Shown in pieces: positions 31,816 through 41,604 of a stretch of 64,000 nt of DNA. Every line of letters starts with the position of its first letter. The stretch's first letter is position 1. The position numbers were made by a program, and so were the translations under genes. Source of the DNA: an uncultured Paracoccaceae bacterium (lineage in GTDB: Bacteria; Pseudomonadota; Alphaproteobacteria; Rhodobacterales; Rhodobacteraceae); the NCBI GenBank assembly GCA_947499725.1, contig CANMPK010000001.1:930001-994000 (forward strand), written 5' to 3'. The notes beneath the pieces are model-generated. The model saw nothing but the letters and a program-made list of their open reading frames with translations. It searched no databases and was not told the DNA's origin.

Positions 31816-32703
31816 ATGATAGACTTTCGCGCCCTCTCTGCTGAAACACCCGTTCTGATTGCAGGCCCTACTGCAAGCGGCAAAAGCGCGCTTGCGCTGG
31901 AAATCGCTGCGCGCCAAGGCGGGGTGATTGTAAATGCAGATGCCTTGCAGGTTTATGAGAATTGGCGCGTTCTTTCTGCCCGACCTTCGAAAGAAGATGA
32001 GGCCGAAGCACCGCATGCGTTGTACGGTCACATTGGCAAGACGTCTGCATACTCTTCTGGTCATTGGCTCAGAGAGGTCTCAGAGGTGCTAAAGTCAGCC
32101 GCGCGCCCAATTATCGTAGGGGGGACTGGCCTTTACTTTTCCGCCCTGACCCAAGGCTTGGCGGAGATCCCAGCCACACCAGAAGATATTCGAAACACTG
32201 CAAATGCCCGCGTAAAGGCGGAAGGGTTTGAGGCTTTGCGCAACGAACTTGATGAAGAAACACTTCGGCGTATCGATGTATTGAACCCAATGCGCGTGCA
32301 ACGCGCTTGGGAGGTATTGCAAGCGACAGGTCGACCGCTTTGGCAATGGCAGGACAACACGCCTCCGCCTCTTTTGGACATAACAGATGCTGCACCTTTC
32401 GTTTTCGATGTGGATAAAGAGTGGCTCAATGCGCGGATATCACGCCGGTTTTCCTTGATGCTTGAGGGCGGCGCGCTTGACGAAGCCCAAAGCAACTTGG
32501 CAGACTGGGACCCAACGCTGCCATCCTCCAAGGCAATCGGCGCACCAGAATTGATCGCCTATCTCCAAGGCGCACTTACTCTGGAGGAAGCCGCAGAGAA
32601 GTCTACAATCGCCACTCGGCAATATGCCAAACGCCAACGCACATGGTTTAAGAGCCGGATGAAGGACTGGGTGAAAATTGAGGCGAGTACATCTCAACCC
32701 TAG
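31816..32703 (+). CDS. miaA: tRNA dimethylallyltransferase
   Basis: Adds an isopentenyl group to A37 of tRNAs reading UNN codons. The 295 residues have the P-loop GPTASGKS (17-24), then [12 protein letters not shown], the [14 protein letters not shown] block and the C-terminal basic stretch [16 protein letters not shown]. Codon position in the expected D-A-L-Q form is slightly different from the usual DSMQVY. Divergent from pyrH. Confidence 0.93.
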   Translation: MIDFRALSAETPVLIAGPTASGKSALALEIAARQGGVIVNADALQVYENWRVLSARPSKEDEAEAPHALYGHIGKTSAYSSGHWLREVSEVLKSAARPIIVGGTGLYFSALTQGLAEIPATPEDIRNTANARVKAEGFEALRNELDEETLRRIDVLNPMRVQRAWEVLQATGRPLWQWQDNTPPPLLDITDAAPFVFDVDKEWLNARISRRFSLMLEGGALDEAQSNLADWDPTLPSSKAIGAPELIAYLQGALTLEEAAEKSTIATRQYAKRQRTWFKSRMKDWVKIEASTSQP

Positions 32704-32790
32704 ATTTCCATCAATTTCTCAATCTTTTTCATTGTTTTGAGCATGAAAACCCCCATAATATTTCACAAATAGAAACTTTTTGGCAAATCA

Positions 32791-33588
32791 ATGAATTCAG
32801 ATCAAGTTCGGGTATTGACGATTGCCCAGCTCGCCGCTGGTGTTTCAGGCGCCCTTGAGCAAATGCATGTTCAGGACGGCAACCTGCTGCTTTGGACAAC
32901 GCGCGGACAAGGGGTGATAACACTTCATGGCGTTAGGCATGGTTTTAGCGCCCACAATGCAATCTTCTTACCTGCGGAAAAGATTTGGGCCGCTGACTTT
33001 GGTCGTCAAACGCTTGGTCAGGCTATTTTCATCCCCCAGACGGTGGCGAATGCCTTCCCCCCAGACACACTCATTTTGCGCGTTCAAGACAGCTTGGCAC
33101 AAAGCGAACTGACGGGCTTGATTGAGGATATGCGGCGCGAGATTCTCCAAGACCGCCCCTTTCAACAAGAGGCGCTGTCAGCCCGTGCAAACCTACTTGC
33201 GATTTGGCTTCGCCGACAAGCAGAGACAATGGAGCGCCCCAAAAGGCGCAAAGCCGCCGAAAGACTGGTGAACAGGTTCTGTGACTTAGCTGCGTTTCAT
33301 CATCGTTCAGGGATGAATATGGCTGATTATGCTGAGATGCTTGAAGTTACGCCAACCCATCTAACACGCGTTTGCCGGCAAACGGCGGGCATGACGGCCG
33401 CAGACATTTTGGTTCAATGCACCGTATTTGAAACCAAAAAAATGCTCACGACTGAAAAGATTAGCTTTAAAGCCATTTCCGAGAGTTTGGGATTTGCCAG
33501 CCCCGCTTATTTCACACGTTTCGTTCAGCAACATTGCGGTGCGACGCCGACTGAAATTCGCAAGAGATCAAACGTTAAAAGTATTTAG
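32791..33588 (+). CDS. AraC-family transcriptional regulator
   Basis: A 265-residue regulator. The N-terminal half is a cupin-like sensor with no clear ligand motif. The C-terminal ~100 residues carry two helix-turn-helix units (MNMADYAEMLEVTPTHLTRVCR and FKAISESLGFASPAYFTRFVQQ). There is no catabolic gene next to it, so its target is unknown; miaA upstream is unlikely to be related. Confidence 0.9.
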   Translation: MNSDQVRVLTIAQLAAGVSGALEQMHVQDGNLLLWTTRGQGVITLHGVRHGFSAHNAIFLPAEKIWAADFGRQTLGQAIFIPQTVANAFPPDTLILRVQDSLAQSELTGLIEDMRREILQDRPFQQEALSARANLLAIWLRRQAETMERPKRRKAAERLVNRFCDLAAFHHRSGMNMADYAEMLEVTPTHLTRVCRQTAGMTAADILVQCTVFETKKMLTTEKISFKAISESLGFASPAYFTRFVQQHCGATPTEIRKRSNVKSI

Positions 33589-33625
33589 TTTCAGATCACT
33601 AAGACTGAAAGTTAATTAAGAAAAA

Positions 33626-34231
33626 TCAACTTCCCCAAATGATTTTAACATAGTTTTGGGTTTCTTTGTACGGTGGTATGCCATTGTATTTCCGAACAGC
33701 CCCAGGCCCAGCGTTATAAGCGGCCAATGCCAAACGCCATGAGCGAAACTCTCTGTATTGTTCAGCGAGATATCGCGCGCCGCCTTCTAAGTTTTGCTGA
33801 GGATCGTCTGGATTAACTCCAAGATATCGAGCGGTATCCGGCATCAGTTGAGCAAGGCCTCGCGCACCAGCATGTGACACCGCGCCAGGGTTCCAACCAC
33901 TTTCCTGCTGTACAAGACGCAAGAAAAGGTCGACCGGAATTTTGTGTTTAGAAGCTGCGTCACGCGCCATGTCCAAATAAACACCGCGATATTTGCCCTG
34001 ATAGGATTTGGTCGTAGCGCCCCATTTTGTTGGCGTATTCACCTTCGGTGGCTGCAACCTAATCGAGCTATTATATTGCTCTGAAGCGCGGTCATCCAAA
34101 ACATTCAACTGGCTTTTGAAAAGCGAATTGCGTGACTTACCTCCGATGATGTCAGTAGCCGAGGCAGTCCCCGCAAGGACAATTGGCAGACCCATTGCCC
34201 CCACCAATAACATGGCTCTTCTTCTTGTCAT
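33626..34231 (-). CDS. Lytic transglycosylase (SLT, goose-lysozyme-like)
   Basis: A 201-residue secreted muramidase-type protein. A basic signal segment [18 protein letters not shown] is followed by a linker, then the SLT domain from about residue 95 with the catalytic Glu in [30 protein letters not shown] and [24 protein letters not shown] lies before the ATG at 34231; the frame continues upstream but without signal sequence or ribosome site, so the longer form is rejected. It cleaves peptidoglycan in the periplasm. Confidence 0.92.
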   Translation of the reverse strand: MTRRRAMLLVGAMGLPIVLAGTASATDIIGGKSRNSLFKSQLNVLDDRASEQYNSSIRLQPPKVNTPTKWGATTKSYQGKYRGVYLDMARDAASKHKIPVDLFLRLVQQESGWNPGAVSHAGARGLAQLMPDTARYLGVNPDDPQQNLEGGARYLAEQYREFRSWRLALAAYNAGPGAVRKYNGIPPYKETQNYVKIIWGS

Positions 34232-34407
34232 CGACACGCTGCCCCTTTGAACGTTAAGCGAAATATAACGATGTCGAATGTAATTTAAAGGCCATCGCAA
34301 AAGGAAACTCGCTGCGCGCAAGTTTCTGCTGGCCTTCTGGTGCCGAGAATGGTGTAACCTTGCGCAAACGAAGTTAGATTCAAACAGTTTCAAAGGGGGG
34401 TCGCAGA

Positions 34408-34935
34408 ATGGCCGGTTCACTAAACAAAGTTATGTTGATTGGCAATTTGGGTCGCGATCCAGAGGTACGTTCTTTCCAGAACGGCGGCAAAGTGTGCAAC
34501 CTGCGTATTGCCACCAGTGAAACTTGGAAAGACCGCAACACTGGCGAGCGTCGCGAACGCACAGAATGGCATTCTGTCGCTGTGTTTAGCGAAGGTTTGG
34601 TTCGTGTCTGCGAGCAGTTTTTGCGCAAGGGTTCTAAAGTTTACATCGAAGGCCAATTGCAAACACGCAAATGGCAAGACCAATCCGGTCAAGATCGCTA
34701 CAGCACCGAGATTGTTTTGCAAGGTTTCGGCAGCACGCTGACTATGCTGGACGGTCGCGGTGAAGGCGGCGGCGGCAGCCAAGGTGGCGGTTATGGCGGA
34801 GGTCAAGGCGGTGGCTTTGGTGGTCAAGGTGGCGGCTACGACAGTGGACAGCAAGGTGGCGGCAGCTACGGCGGCGGTCAAGGTGGCGGCCAGAGCACGC
34901 CTTCACGTGACCTCGACGACGAAATTCCATTCTAA
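34408..34935 (+). CDS. ssb: Single-stranded DNA-binding protein
   Basis: A 175-residue SSB. The OB fold (about 1-110) starts [20 protein letters not shown] and includes TEWHSVAVF; the linker is glycine- and glutamine-rich, and the tail ends DLDDEIPF, the acidic tip that binds repair and replication partners. AAGGGGGG lies 7 bases before the ATG. No clear LexA box is seen upstream. Confidence 0.98.
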   Translation: MAGSLNKVMLIGNLGRDPEVRSFQNGGKVCNLRIATSETWKDRNTGERRERTEWHSVAVFSEGLVRVCEQFLRKGSKVYIEGQLQTRKWQDQSGQDRYSTEIVLQGFGSTLTMLDGRGEGGGGSQGGGYGGGQGGGFGGQGGGYDSGQQGGGSYGGGQGGGQSTPSRDLDDEIPF

Positions 34936-34954
34936 GCCGACACATCGGCACGAC

Positions 34955-34987
34955 ACAAAAAAGCCCCGCATTTGCGGGGCTTTTCTT
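34955..34987. terminator. Bidirectional terminator between ssb and aroB
   Basis: AGCCCCGCA-TTT-GCGGGGCT flanked by an A-run before and TTTTCTTTT after; it serves the convergent ssb and aroB transcripts. Confidence 0.85.
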
Positions 34988-35010
34988 TTGAACCTAAAAG
35001 TTGGCGCGAC

Positions 35011-36120
35011 CTAACGCGCCTCCAAAGCATCCTGAATAACTTTGATAACAGCATCTTTTGGAACATCAGCAGTCACAAAGGCCTCGCCGATTGAACGCGC
35101 TAGGATAAAGCGCAGCTGCCCATCAACGACCTTCTTATCTTGCCCCATCAAATCAACCAGATCTTCTGCCGAAGGCAACTCTCCGTCAATGTCAGCCAGA
35201 TCGGTTTTCATGCCCATCTCTTTCAGGTGCGCGCGAACACGACTAGGGTCTTCCTGAGAGCACAGCCCTAGTCGAGAAGACAGTTCGAAGGCCAAAGCGC
35301 ATCCAACAGCAACACCTTCTCCGTGCAATAGACGATCCGAGTAACCTGTTGCAGCTTCAAGTGCATGACAGAACGTATGCCCCAGATTGAGCAAAGCGCG
35401 ATCCCCCTGCTCTGTCTCATCGCGCATCACGATTTCGGCTTTCATCTCGCAAGAACGTTTCACCGCAGCAATCCGAGCAGCTTGATCACCAGCGGCAGCT
35501 TTCGGGCCATTTTCTTCGAGCCACTCAAAGAACTTGGCATCTCCAAGCATGCCGTATTTCACGACTTCACCGTAGCCTGACAGGAAGTCACGCTTTGTCA
35601 TGCTGTCCAGCACATCAACATCAGCCAAAACCAAAGCAGGTTGGTGAAACGCCCCAATCAAATTTTTACCTTGCGGCGCATTGATACCAGTTTTGCCGCC
35701 AACGGAACTATCGACCTGCGCCAGCAATGAGGTTGGGATTTGTACGAAACCAACGCCTCGGCGCAGTGTCGCGGCAGCAAAACCTGTCAGGTCACCAATC
35801 ACACCGCCGCCCAAAGCGATCACAAGATCTTTGCGCTCTACTTTTTGAGCGAGAAGCCATTCAACGGTTTGCTCGAAAAAGGGCCAGCTTTTGGTCTTTT
35901 CACCCGCAGGCAAAACCAAAGCATCGCTTTCAATGCCTGCTGCCTTCAGCCCGGCTTGCAAAGACGCTAGGTGCAAAGGCGCGACGTTCTCTTCGGTTAC
36001 GATCATCATTCGTTTGCGATCAGAAACCTGAGAGATCAGCTCTCCGGCACGCGCCAAAAGTCCTGGACCAATGTGAATGTCGTATTCGCGCCCTTTCAGG
36101 CCAACGTGAACGGTTTCCAT
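35011..36120 (-). CDS. aroB: 3-dehydroquinate synthase
   Basis: Second enzyme of the shikimate pathway, NAD- and metal-dependent. The 369 residues show VIALGGGVIGDLTGFAAATLRRG, the block QIPTSLLAQVDSSVGGKTG, and the metal ligands in ALLNLGHTFCHALE and LLHGEGVAVG. It follows aroK by 3 bp. Confidence 0.97.
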   Translation of the reverse strand: METVHVGLKGREYDIHIGPGLLARAGELISQVSDRKRMMIVTEENVAPLHLASLQAGLKAAGIESDALVLPAGEKTKSWPFFEQTVEWLLAQKVERKDLVIALGGGVIGDLTGFAAATLRRGVGFVQIPTSLLAQVDSSVGGKTGINAPQGKNLIGAFHQPALVLADVDVLDSMTKRDFLSGYGEVVKYGMLGDAKFFEWLEENGPKAAAGDQAARIAAVKRSCEMKAEIVMRDETEQGDRALLNLGHTFCHALEAATGYSDRLLHGEGVAVGCALAFELSSRLGLCSQEDPSRVRAHLKEMGMKTDLADIDGELPSAEDLVDLMGQDKKVVDGQLRFILARSIGEAFVTADVPKDAVIKVIQDALEAR

Positions 36121-36123
36121 GAT

Positions 36124-36660
36124 CTAAGCCTCTAGAACGTCAGGGCGAGATAACAATGCTTTCACAACACGATCCGCCATATTTTCAATTGAATAAGATG
36201 AATGCGACTCTACCGATAGATCCGCCATGCTATAGACTGGCACACGCGCATCGTAGATTTCGGTCAGCGTGGCTTTAGGATCTGCTGTCCGTAGCAGAGG
36301 CCGTGTATCTTTATGCTTCACCCTTTGCCAAAGCAGTTCAAGACCTGCATCGAGCCAAACCGAAACCCCTTTGTCGCTAATTAACTTACGGTTATGTTCC
36401 GCAAGAAATGCGCCGCCGCCGGTCGAAAGAATACCGCATTCGTTTTCAAGCAAACGATCAATCACTTGGGTTTCTTTGTCACGAAAAAAGGGTTCACCGT
36501 CGCGTTCGAAGATTTCTGCGATCGACATATTAGCGGCTTGTACAATCTCGGCATCGGAATCCAGAAAAGGCACATCTAACTTTTCTGCCAATGCGCGCCC
36601 AACAGCGGTTTTGCCTGCGCCCATCATACCAACCATGACAACAGTTTTTTTTAGTTTCAT
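36124..36660 (-). CDS. aroK: Shikimate kinase
   Basis: Phosphorylates shikimate. The 178 residues have Walker A GMMGAGKT (11-18), DSDAEIV, FERDGEPFFRDKE, STGGGAF and DTRPLLRT. The frame is open to 36834, but the ATG at 36660 gives the family start (MKLKKTVVMVGMMG). It forms an aroK-aroB operon. Confidence 0.96.
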   Translation of the reverse strand: MKLKKTVVMVGMMGAGKTAVGRALAEKLDVPFLDSDAEIVQAANMSIAEIFERDGEPFFRDKETQVIDRLLENECGILSTGGGAFLAEHNRKLISDKGVSVWLDAGLELLWQRVKHKDTRPLLRTADPKATLTEIYDARVPVYSMADLSVESHSSYSIENMADRVVKALLSRPDVLEA

Positions 36661-36796
36661 GCTATCACTTCGCCTTGTTCGCGAAAACTTGACCGAAATT
36701 CCGGCCAAAATCCGCCTTTTCGAATTGAATGACGTGATATTCCGGAAAAGGCCAGCTATAAAGTATAAAACAACAGGCAAAATTTCGAGGAAAGCT

Positions 36797-36946
36797 ATGG
36801 GCAAGCTCTTTCGGGCAATATTTTTCCTAATCATTCTAACGACGATTGGTTTGATTGGTTATGCCTACTTGGGTCCAATTTTTGGGGCAGATTTTTCCGC
36901 CCCACAACGCGAAGTCCGCGAGACGGTACCGCTGGATGCAAACTAA
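36797..36946 (+). CDS. Small single-pass membrane protein (49 aa)
   Basis: GAGG six bases before the ATG. One hydrophobic helix (about residues 5-24, FRAIFFLIILTTIGLIGYAY) after two basic residues; the C-terminal half is polar (APQREVRETVPLDAN) and would face the periplasm. Its end overlaps the next gene by 11 bp and that gene overlaps xerD, so the three are an operon. Family not recognised. Confidence 0.7.
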   Translation: MGKLFRAIFFLIILTTIGLIGYAYLGPIFGADFSAPQREVRETVPLDAN

Positions 36947-38456
36947 GACCAAATATGCATTAGGTCTTTGGCTGGGACTCGCCAGCATTGCACAGGCTCA
37001 AGAAACGGCCCCTCTTTCAGCCATTGACTGGCTCGGCCAAGTCCCGACGGTGAAAGTTGAAATCGCTCCGAACGAACCACCTGTTGCTGATGCTGGCAAT
37101 GTTCCGGATATTGAAGTCGGAGAGTTAAACGCCCCAGGGAAAGAGGCTGTCGGCCTTTTGCCAAGTAATGTGACAGGCCTTCCTGCGACGTTGTGGCAAG
37201 AAAGCTATTCCGAAGTTCTTGCAACCCAACTCAAAGCGCAGTCCGCCGAAGCATTGCCCGCTATGCAAGCCTTGCTTTACACCCTACTTTTGGCAGAGGC
37301 GAACCCTCCGATTAGCGGTAACGCGACAAAGCAAACCGACACATTATTGCTCGCCCGAATTGATAAGTTAATTGAACTCGGAGCGCTGGATCAGGCAAAT
37401 GCACTCATAACGCTTGCAAATGCCTCGACACCCGCACTTTTTGAAAGGTGGCTGGATGTCACTCTTTTGATTGGCGAGGAAGATCGCGCTTGTCAGGCAC
37501 AAAATGAGGCCCCGCATCTCACCCCTGACTTTGGCACGCGGATTTTCTGCCTTGCCAGAGAAGGCGCTTGGCAATCGGCCGCGGTCACCTTGAACACTGT
37601 GAAATCTCTAGATCTTGTTTCAAAAGAAACCTCAGATCTGCTGTTGCGCTTTCTCGATCCAGAAGTATTTGAGGAAGAACCTTTGTTGGTTGCAGTGAGC
37701 AGCCCTTCGCCTCTGCATTTCAGACTTTACGAAGCGATTGGAGAGCCCCTTTCAACCCGTAACCTGCCCCGCGCTTTTGCGCATTCAGATCTGCTGGAAA
37801 CCTCGGGTTGGAAAGCTCGGCTGGATGCGGCTGAACGCTTGGCACGCGTTGGGGCGATCCCTGAAAACCGTCTCTTTGGAGTATACGGTGAAGGCAGGCC
37901 TTCTGCATCTGGTATGATTTGGGACCGTGTGTCTGCATTTCAAAAGTTTGACCGTGCATTTCAACAAAACGACACTGATCTTATCGAAAAAACCTTACCG
38001 AACGCTTGGCTGGCCATGAAAGACGCCAGGGTAGAAGTATTGTTTGCGCGAAAGTTTGCGGCAGATTTGGAAAAGCTGCAATTTTCGGAAAAAAACACAC
38101 AACTTTTGCGAGAAATCTTGCTACTCTCTCCTCTTTATGAGAGCGTCACATCCATAGATGAAACTGATTTTTTAATAGGCCTTGCCAAGGGACAACCTCC
38201 AAAGAATGACACGGACCCGGTTCGCCAAGCGATCGCAGATGCCTTTCACGGCTCTGGAGTGCCCCAAACCCTGTCCAATCACTTGGCTCGCGGCCAACTA
38301 GGTAGCGTGATTTTGCAAGCAATGACTTTATTTTCCAAAGGGGCCGATGGAGATTTGGCCTCACTCACCAACGCCCTCGCCACATTTAGAGCAGTTGGGT
38401 TAGAAGACACCGCGCGCAGAGCCGCCCTGCAAGTGCTTTTGTTGGAGCGCGACTAA
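36936..38456 (+). CDS. Secreted or periplasmic protein of unknown function
   Basis: A 506-residue protein with a signal peptide (MQTKTKYALGLWLGLASIA, cut probably near QAQ). The remainder is helix-rich with many Leu/Ala/Glu and no obvious catalytic motif, reminiscent of repeat-type solenoid proteins. The ATG at 36936 lies within the end of the small membrane protein gene; a longer frame from 36855 lacks the signal. The stop overlaps the xerD ATG by one base. Function unknown; physical linkage to a small membrane protein suggests a shared envelope role. Confidence 0.8.
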   Translation: MQTKTKYALGLWLGLASIAQAQETAPLSAIDWLGQVPTVKVEIAPNEPPVADAGNVPDIEVGELNAPGKEAVGLLPSNVTGLPATLWQESYSEVLATQLKAQSAEALPAMQALLYTLLLAEANPPISGNATKQTDTLLLARIDKLIELGALDQANALITLANASTPALFERWLDVTLLIGEEDRACQAQNEAPHLTPDFGTRIFCLAREGAWQSAAVTLNTVKSLDLVSKETSDLLLRFLDPEVFEEEPLLVAVSSPSPLHFRLYEAIGEPLSTRNLPRAFAHSDLLETSGWKARLDAAERLARVGAIPENRLFGVYGEGRPSASGMIWDRVSAFQKFDRAFQQNDTDLIEKTLPNAWLAMKDARVEVLFARKFAADLEKLQFSEKNTQLLREILLLSPLYESVTSIDETDFLIGLAKGQPPKNDTDPVRQAIADAFHGSGVPQTLSNHLARGQLGSVILQAMTLFSKGADGDLASLTNALATFRAVGLEDTARRAALQVLLLERD

Positions 38457-39385
38457 TGAGCAGTAATTCTTGGATTTCTACATTTCTTGAAGCGCAATCA
38501 GCTGAGCTGGGTGCTGCAACAAATACCCAATTGGCCTATGCGCGCGATCTCAAGAATTTTGCAGAATGGCTTGGTGACCAAAAGTTGGAACTAAAAGAAG
38601 TCGCCCGTGCTGATATTGAGAACTATTTGGTTCACTGCGATCTTCAAGGATTGGCGAAATCAACCCGCGCGCGTCGACTTTCCGCTATTAAGCAACTTTA
38701 CCGATTTACTTTTGATGAAGGCTGGACTGATACAAACCCAGCTATTCAGATCAAAGGCCCAGGCCAAGATAAACGGTTGCCCAAAACGTTGGACGTTACA
38801 GAGGTCGACAAACTCATTTCCGCAGCGCGAGCCTCTGGCCGTAATCCAAAGGACAAAGCTCGCAACATTTGTTTGATGGAGCTTCTCTACGCAACTGGGA
38901 TGCGCGTTTCAGAGCTGGTCACCCTACCCGTCAGTGCAACACGCGGTGATCCCCGTATGTTGTTGATCATGGGTAAAGGTGGCAAAGAACGTATGGTTCC
39001 GCTTTCCCCAGCCGCGCGAGAAGCTCTGGTGAGTTGGCTTGAAATTCGCGACAGGGCTGAAGCGCTGAGAAAAAATGATGGGCATGCAGAATCTCGTTTT
39101 CTCTTTCCAAGCCGCGGGAAACTGGGTCACCTGACCCGCCATAGATTTTACGCATTGATCAAAGAGTTTGCAGTGTCAGGAGGGGTCGATCCCGATAAAG
39201 TCACACCTCACACGTTGCGGCATGCTTTCGCGACACACCTGTTGGCGAACGGAGCCGACCTGCGCTCTATCCAAGTTTTGCTGGGCCATGCTGATGTCGC
39301 GACAACAGAGATCTACACGCATGTTCTAGACGAACGCTTGAAAGAATTGGTCCTGGATCACCACCCACTATCGAAATCTAGCTAA
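38456..39385 (+). CDS. xerD: Tyrosine recombinase XerD
   Basis: Resolves chromosome dimers at dif together with XerC. The 309 residues have the SAM-like N-terminal core domain (about 1-105) and the catalytic domain with Arg150 (TGMRVSEL), Lys near 174, HTLRH (His252, Arg255), His278 (LLGHAD) and the nucleophile Tyr287 (TTEIYTHV). Chosen over XerC by its overall match; XerC and XerD are hard to separate by eye. The stop overlaps the convergent next gene by 4 bp. Confidence 0.9.
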   Translation: MSSNSWISTFLEAQSAELGAATNTQLAYARDLKNFAEWLGDQKLELKEVARADIENYLVHCDLQGLAKSTRARRLSAIKQLYRFTFDEGWTDTNPAIQIKGPGQDKRLPKTLDVTEVDKLISAARASGRNPKDKARNICLMELLYATGMRVSELVTLPVSATRGDPRMLLIMGKGGKERMVPLSPAAREALVSWLEIRDRAEALRKNDGHAESRFLFPSRGKLGHLTRHRFYALIKEFAVSGGVDPDKVTPHTLRHAFATHLLANGADLRSIQVLLGHADVATTEIYTHVLDERLKELVLDHHPLSKSS

Positions 39386-40188
39386 GTCTTGCGCTTTAGT
39401 GACGCTGGCAGAACGTCTTCGGATGGCCAATACCCAGTTTGAAGCGCTTCGTGATAGCCCTGAACTAAGCCAACCCTTTGCATCGAAGTTTGTGCAGCAT
39501 GCGCGTCGTATGACAGGTTTTCTATGCTTAGGTCTTTGGCAGAAAGTCTCACATATTGCGTTGTCGTTTGCCCTGAATTTGCAGGCATGCCGAGCGCCCC
39601 AGCGTTGATCCACAGTTTGCCCTTGATCGTTTTCGTAAAGGCTAATCCACTGTGTCCAGATACAACGCCATCAATGGTGCCAACCTGATGTTCAATTGCC
39701 GCGATTTCTTCTGCAAAGACAGCATCATCACTCACGGACCAAATAAAACGGCTGGTGTTTGTAAAGCCGCCATGGATCACTGCGAAGCGGCGCGATGCAT
39801 GCGTGAAGATCGCCAAATCCGGCAAGCTCCCCATCCAATCGCATTGCTCTGGCGTGACTTCTTTTGAGGCATGGGCATACCATCCTGCCGATAGTAAATC
39901 GCATTCTGTCCCGCCTTCAAAGCCGCAGCCACAATCCAGAGCCCCAGCTGCAAGTTGCTTCTCGCAATTGCCGGCGACGATTGGCCAGCCAGCGGATCTT
40001 ACCAACTCAATCGTCTCTTTCGGGAAGGCGCAATAGGCCGCAAGGTCTCCTGTACAGATCACGTTAGATGATGGAATGGCCTGTTCTTCGCACAGCTGTT
40101 GAAAAGCCTGTGTGGCATGCAAATTTGAGTATGGGCCACCGCAAAGCAGCACATCACCTTGTAATTCGCCTAGATCTTGGATCTCCAT
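39382..40188 (-). CDS. Metallophosphoesterase-fold protein with a degenerate first metal motif
   Basis: A 268-residue protein of the calcineurin-like phosphoesterase fold. CTGDLAAYC, VAGNCEKQL, VIHGGF and GHSGLAF follow the family order. The first motif, normally SD-x-HGN, here reads LCGGPYSNLHA, so the Asp and His metal ligands are replaced by Gly and Tyr. It may be inactive or use another metal site. AAGGAAAA precedes the ATG at 40188, preferred over the GTG-type extension to 40209. Confidence 0.7.
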   Translation of the reverse strand: MEIQDLGELQGDVLLCGGPYSNLHATQAFQQLCEEQAIPSSNVICTGDLAAYCAFPKETIELVRSAGWPIVAGNCEKQLAAGALDCGCGFEGGTECDLLSAGWYAHASKEVTPEQCDWMGSLPDLAIFTHASRRFAVIHGGFTNTSRFIWSVSDDAVFAEEIAAIEHQVGTIDGVVSGHSGLAFTKTIKGKLWINAGALGMPANSGQTTTQYVRLSAKDLSIENLSYDAHAAQTSMQRVGLVQGYHEALQTGYWPSEDVLPASLKRKT

Positions 40189-40257
40189 GTGCGCTTTTCC
40201 TTGAACCAACGGCTTCAGAGCCTCATAACGCCATCAGATAAGAGGATAATTTAATCG

Positions 40258-41589
40258 ATGGAAGTCACAACCTTGGGATTGGACACAGCCTTTTGGATTA
40301 CAGCGGGCGCAATTGCAGTGCTTTTGATGTTGTCTGCCTTCTTTTCTGGAAGCGAAACCGCGCTAACGGCCGCAAGCCGAGGTAAACTGCGCAGTCAAGC
40401 AGACAAGGGCAATAAGGGCGCTCAACGAGCTTTGGATGTAACCGAAGATAGCGAACGGTTGATTGGTTCGGTTCTCTTGGGAAACAACTTGGTCAATATC
40501 CTCGCGACGTCTTTGGCCACTGCACTATTCACCCGTGTTTTCGGTGAAGGTGGTGTTGCGCTCGCAACTTTGGTGATGACATTGCTTGTTCTCATTTTTG
40601 CTGAGGTCTTGCCAAAGACCTATGCGATTACGGCTCCTGAAACCGCTGCGTCACGTGTTGCGCGGATTATTGGTGTTTTGGTCACCATTTTTGCACCAAT
40701 CGTGTCGGCGGTGCGCTTGCTGGTGCGTCTGGTCTTGCGTCTCTTTGGTGTAAAAACAGACCCCGATAGCCAAATTCTAGCTGTTCGCGAAGAAATCGCT
40801 GGAGCCATTCAACTCGGCCATAGCGAAGGCATCGTTGAAAAAGAAGATCGCGACCGTATTCTAGGTGCCCTCGACCTGAGTGACCGCATCGTTGAAGAAA
40901 TCATGCTGCACCGTTCTGAGATCGAAATGATCAACAGTGATGATGATCCTACCGACATCTTGACGCAGTGTTTGGAAAGCAATCACACACGGCTGCCTGT
41001 TTACAAAGACGATCCGGAAAACATCATTGGGGTTGTCCATGCAAAAGATTTGCTGCGCAACATCCACGCGCGTGTTTCTAGCGATGAAGTTAGCGCTGGT
41101 GATCTGAGCCAGTTTGATCTGTCCAGCGTGGCTAAGACCCCCTATTTTGTGCCGGATTCAACGTCGTTGGATGATCAAATGCGGCAGTTTTTACGCCGCC
41201 GTAGCCACTTTGCTTTGGTCGTCGATGAATATGGTGCCTTGCGTGGATTGATTACGCTTGAAGACATTCTTGAAGAAATCGTCGGCGAAATTACCGATGA
41301 ATTTGATCCTGCCGCAGAACACCCGATCCGAAAAAGTGAAGACGGGCAGTTTTTGATCGAAGGTGCGATGACAATCCGCGACCTAAACCGTGCGAGCGAT
41401 TGGAACCTGCCTGATGAGGAAGCCAACACCATAGCCGGTTTGGTTATTCACGAAGCACAGTCCATTCCGATTGTCGGACAAGTTTTTGCCTTCCACGGTT
41501 TCCGCTTTGAGGTCATCGAACGCAAAGACAACCGGATCACCCGATTGAAGGTGCGCCCACTAGAAACGATTTCTGCGCCAAGCGAGTAA
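40258..41589 (+). CDS. CNNM/CorC-family protein (DUF21, CBS pair, CorC_HlyC)
   Basis: A 443-residue membrane protein. The DUF21/CNNM transmembrane domain (about 1-190, four hydrophobic segments, FSGSETALTAASRGKL) is followed by paired CBS domains (about 215-350; HRSEIEMI, FALVVDEYGALRGLITLEDILEEIVGEI) and a C-terminal CorC_HlyC transporter-associated domain. Such proteins are linked to magnesium/cobalt export or sensing; old annotations call them hemolysins. Confidence 0.93.
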   Translation: MEVTTLGLDTAFWITAGAIAVLLMLSAFFSGSETALTAASRGKLRSQADKGNKGAQRALDVTEDSERLIGSVLLGNNLVNILATSLATALFTRVFGEGGVALATLVMTLLVLIFAEVLPKTYAITAPETAASRVARIIGVLVTIFAPIVSAVRLLVRLVLRLFGVKTDPDSQILAVREEIAGAIQLGHSEGIVEKEDRDRILGALDLSDRIVEEIMLHRSEIEMINSDDDPTDILTQCLESNHTRLPVYKDDPENIIGVVHAKDLLRNIHARVSSDEVSAGDLSQFDLSSVAKTPYFVPDSTSLDDQMRQFLRRRSHFALVVDEYGALRGLITLEDILEEIVGEITDEFDPAAEHPIRKSEDGQFLIEGAMTIRDLNRASDWNLPDEEANTIAGLVIHEAQSIPIVGQVFAFHGFRFEVIERKDNRITRLKVRPLETISAPSE

Positions 41590-41604
41590 AACTCGCTTGG
41601 AGTA

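Noticed and set aside
34232-34407. LexA box upstream of ssb
   Set aside because: GAAC-N7-GAAA is present near 34249, but the second half does not match, so it is not called.
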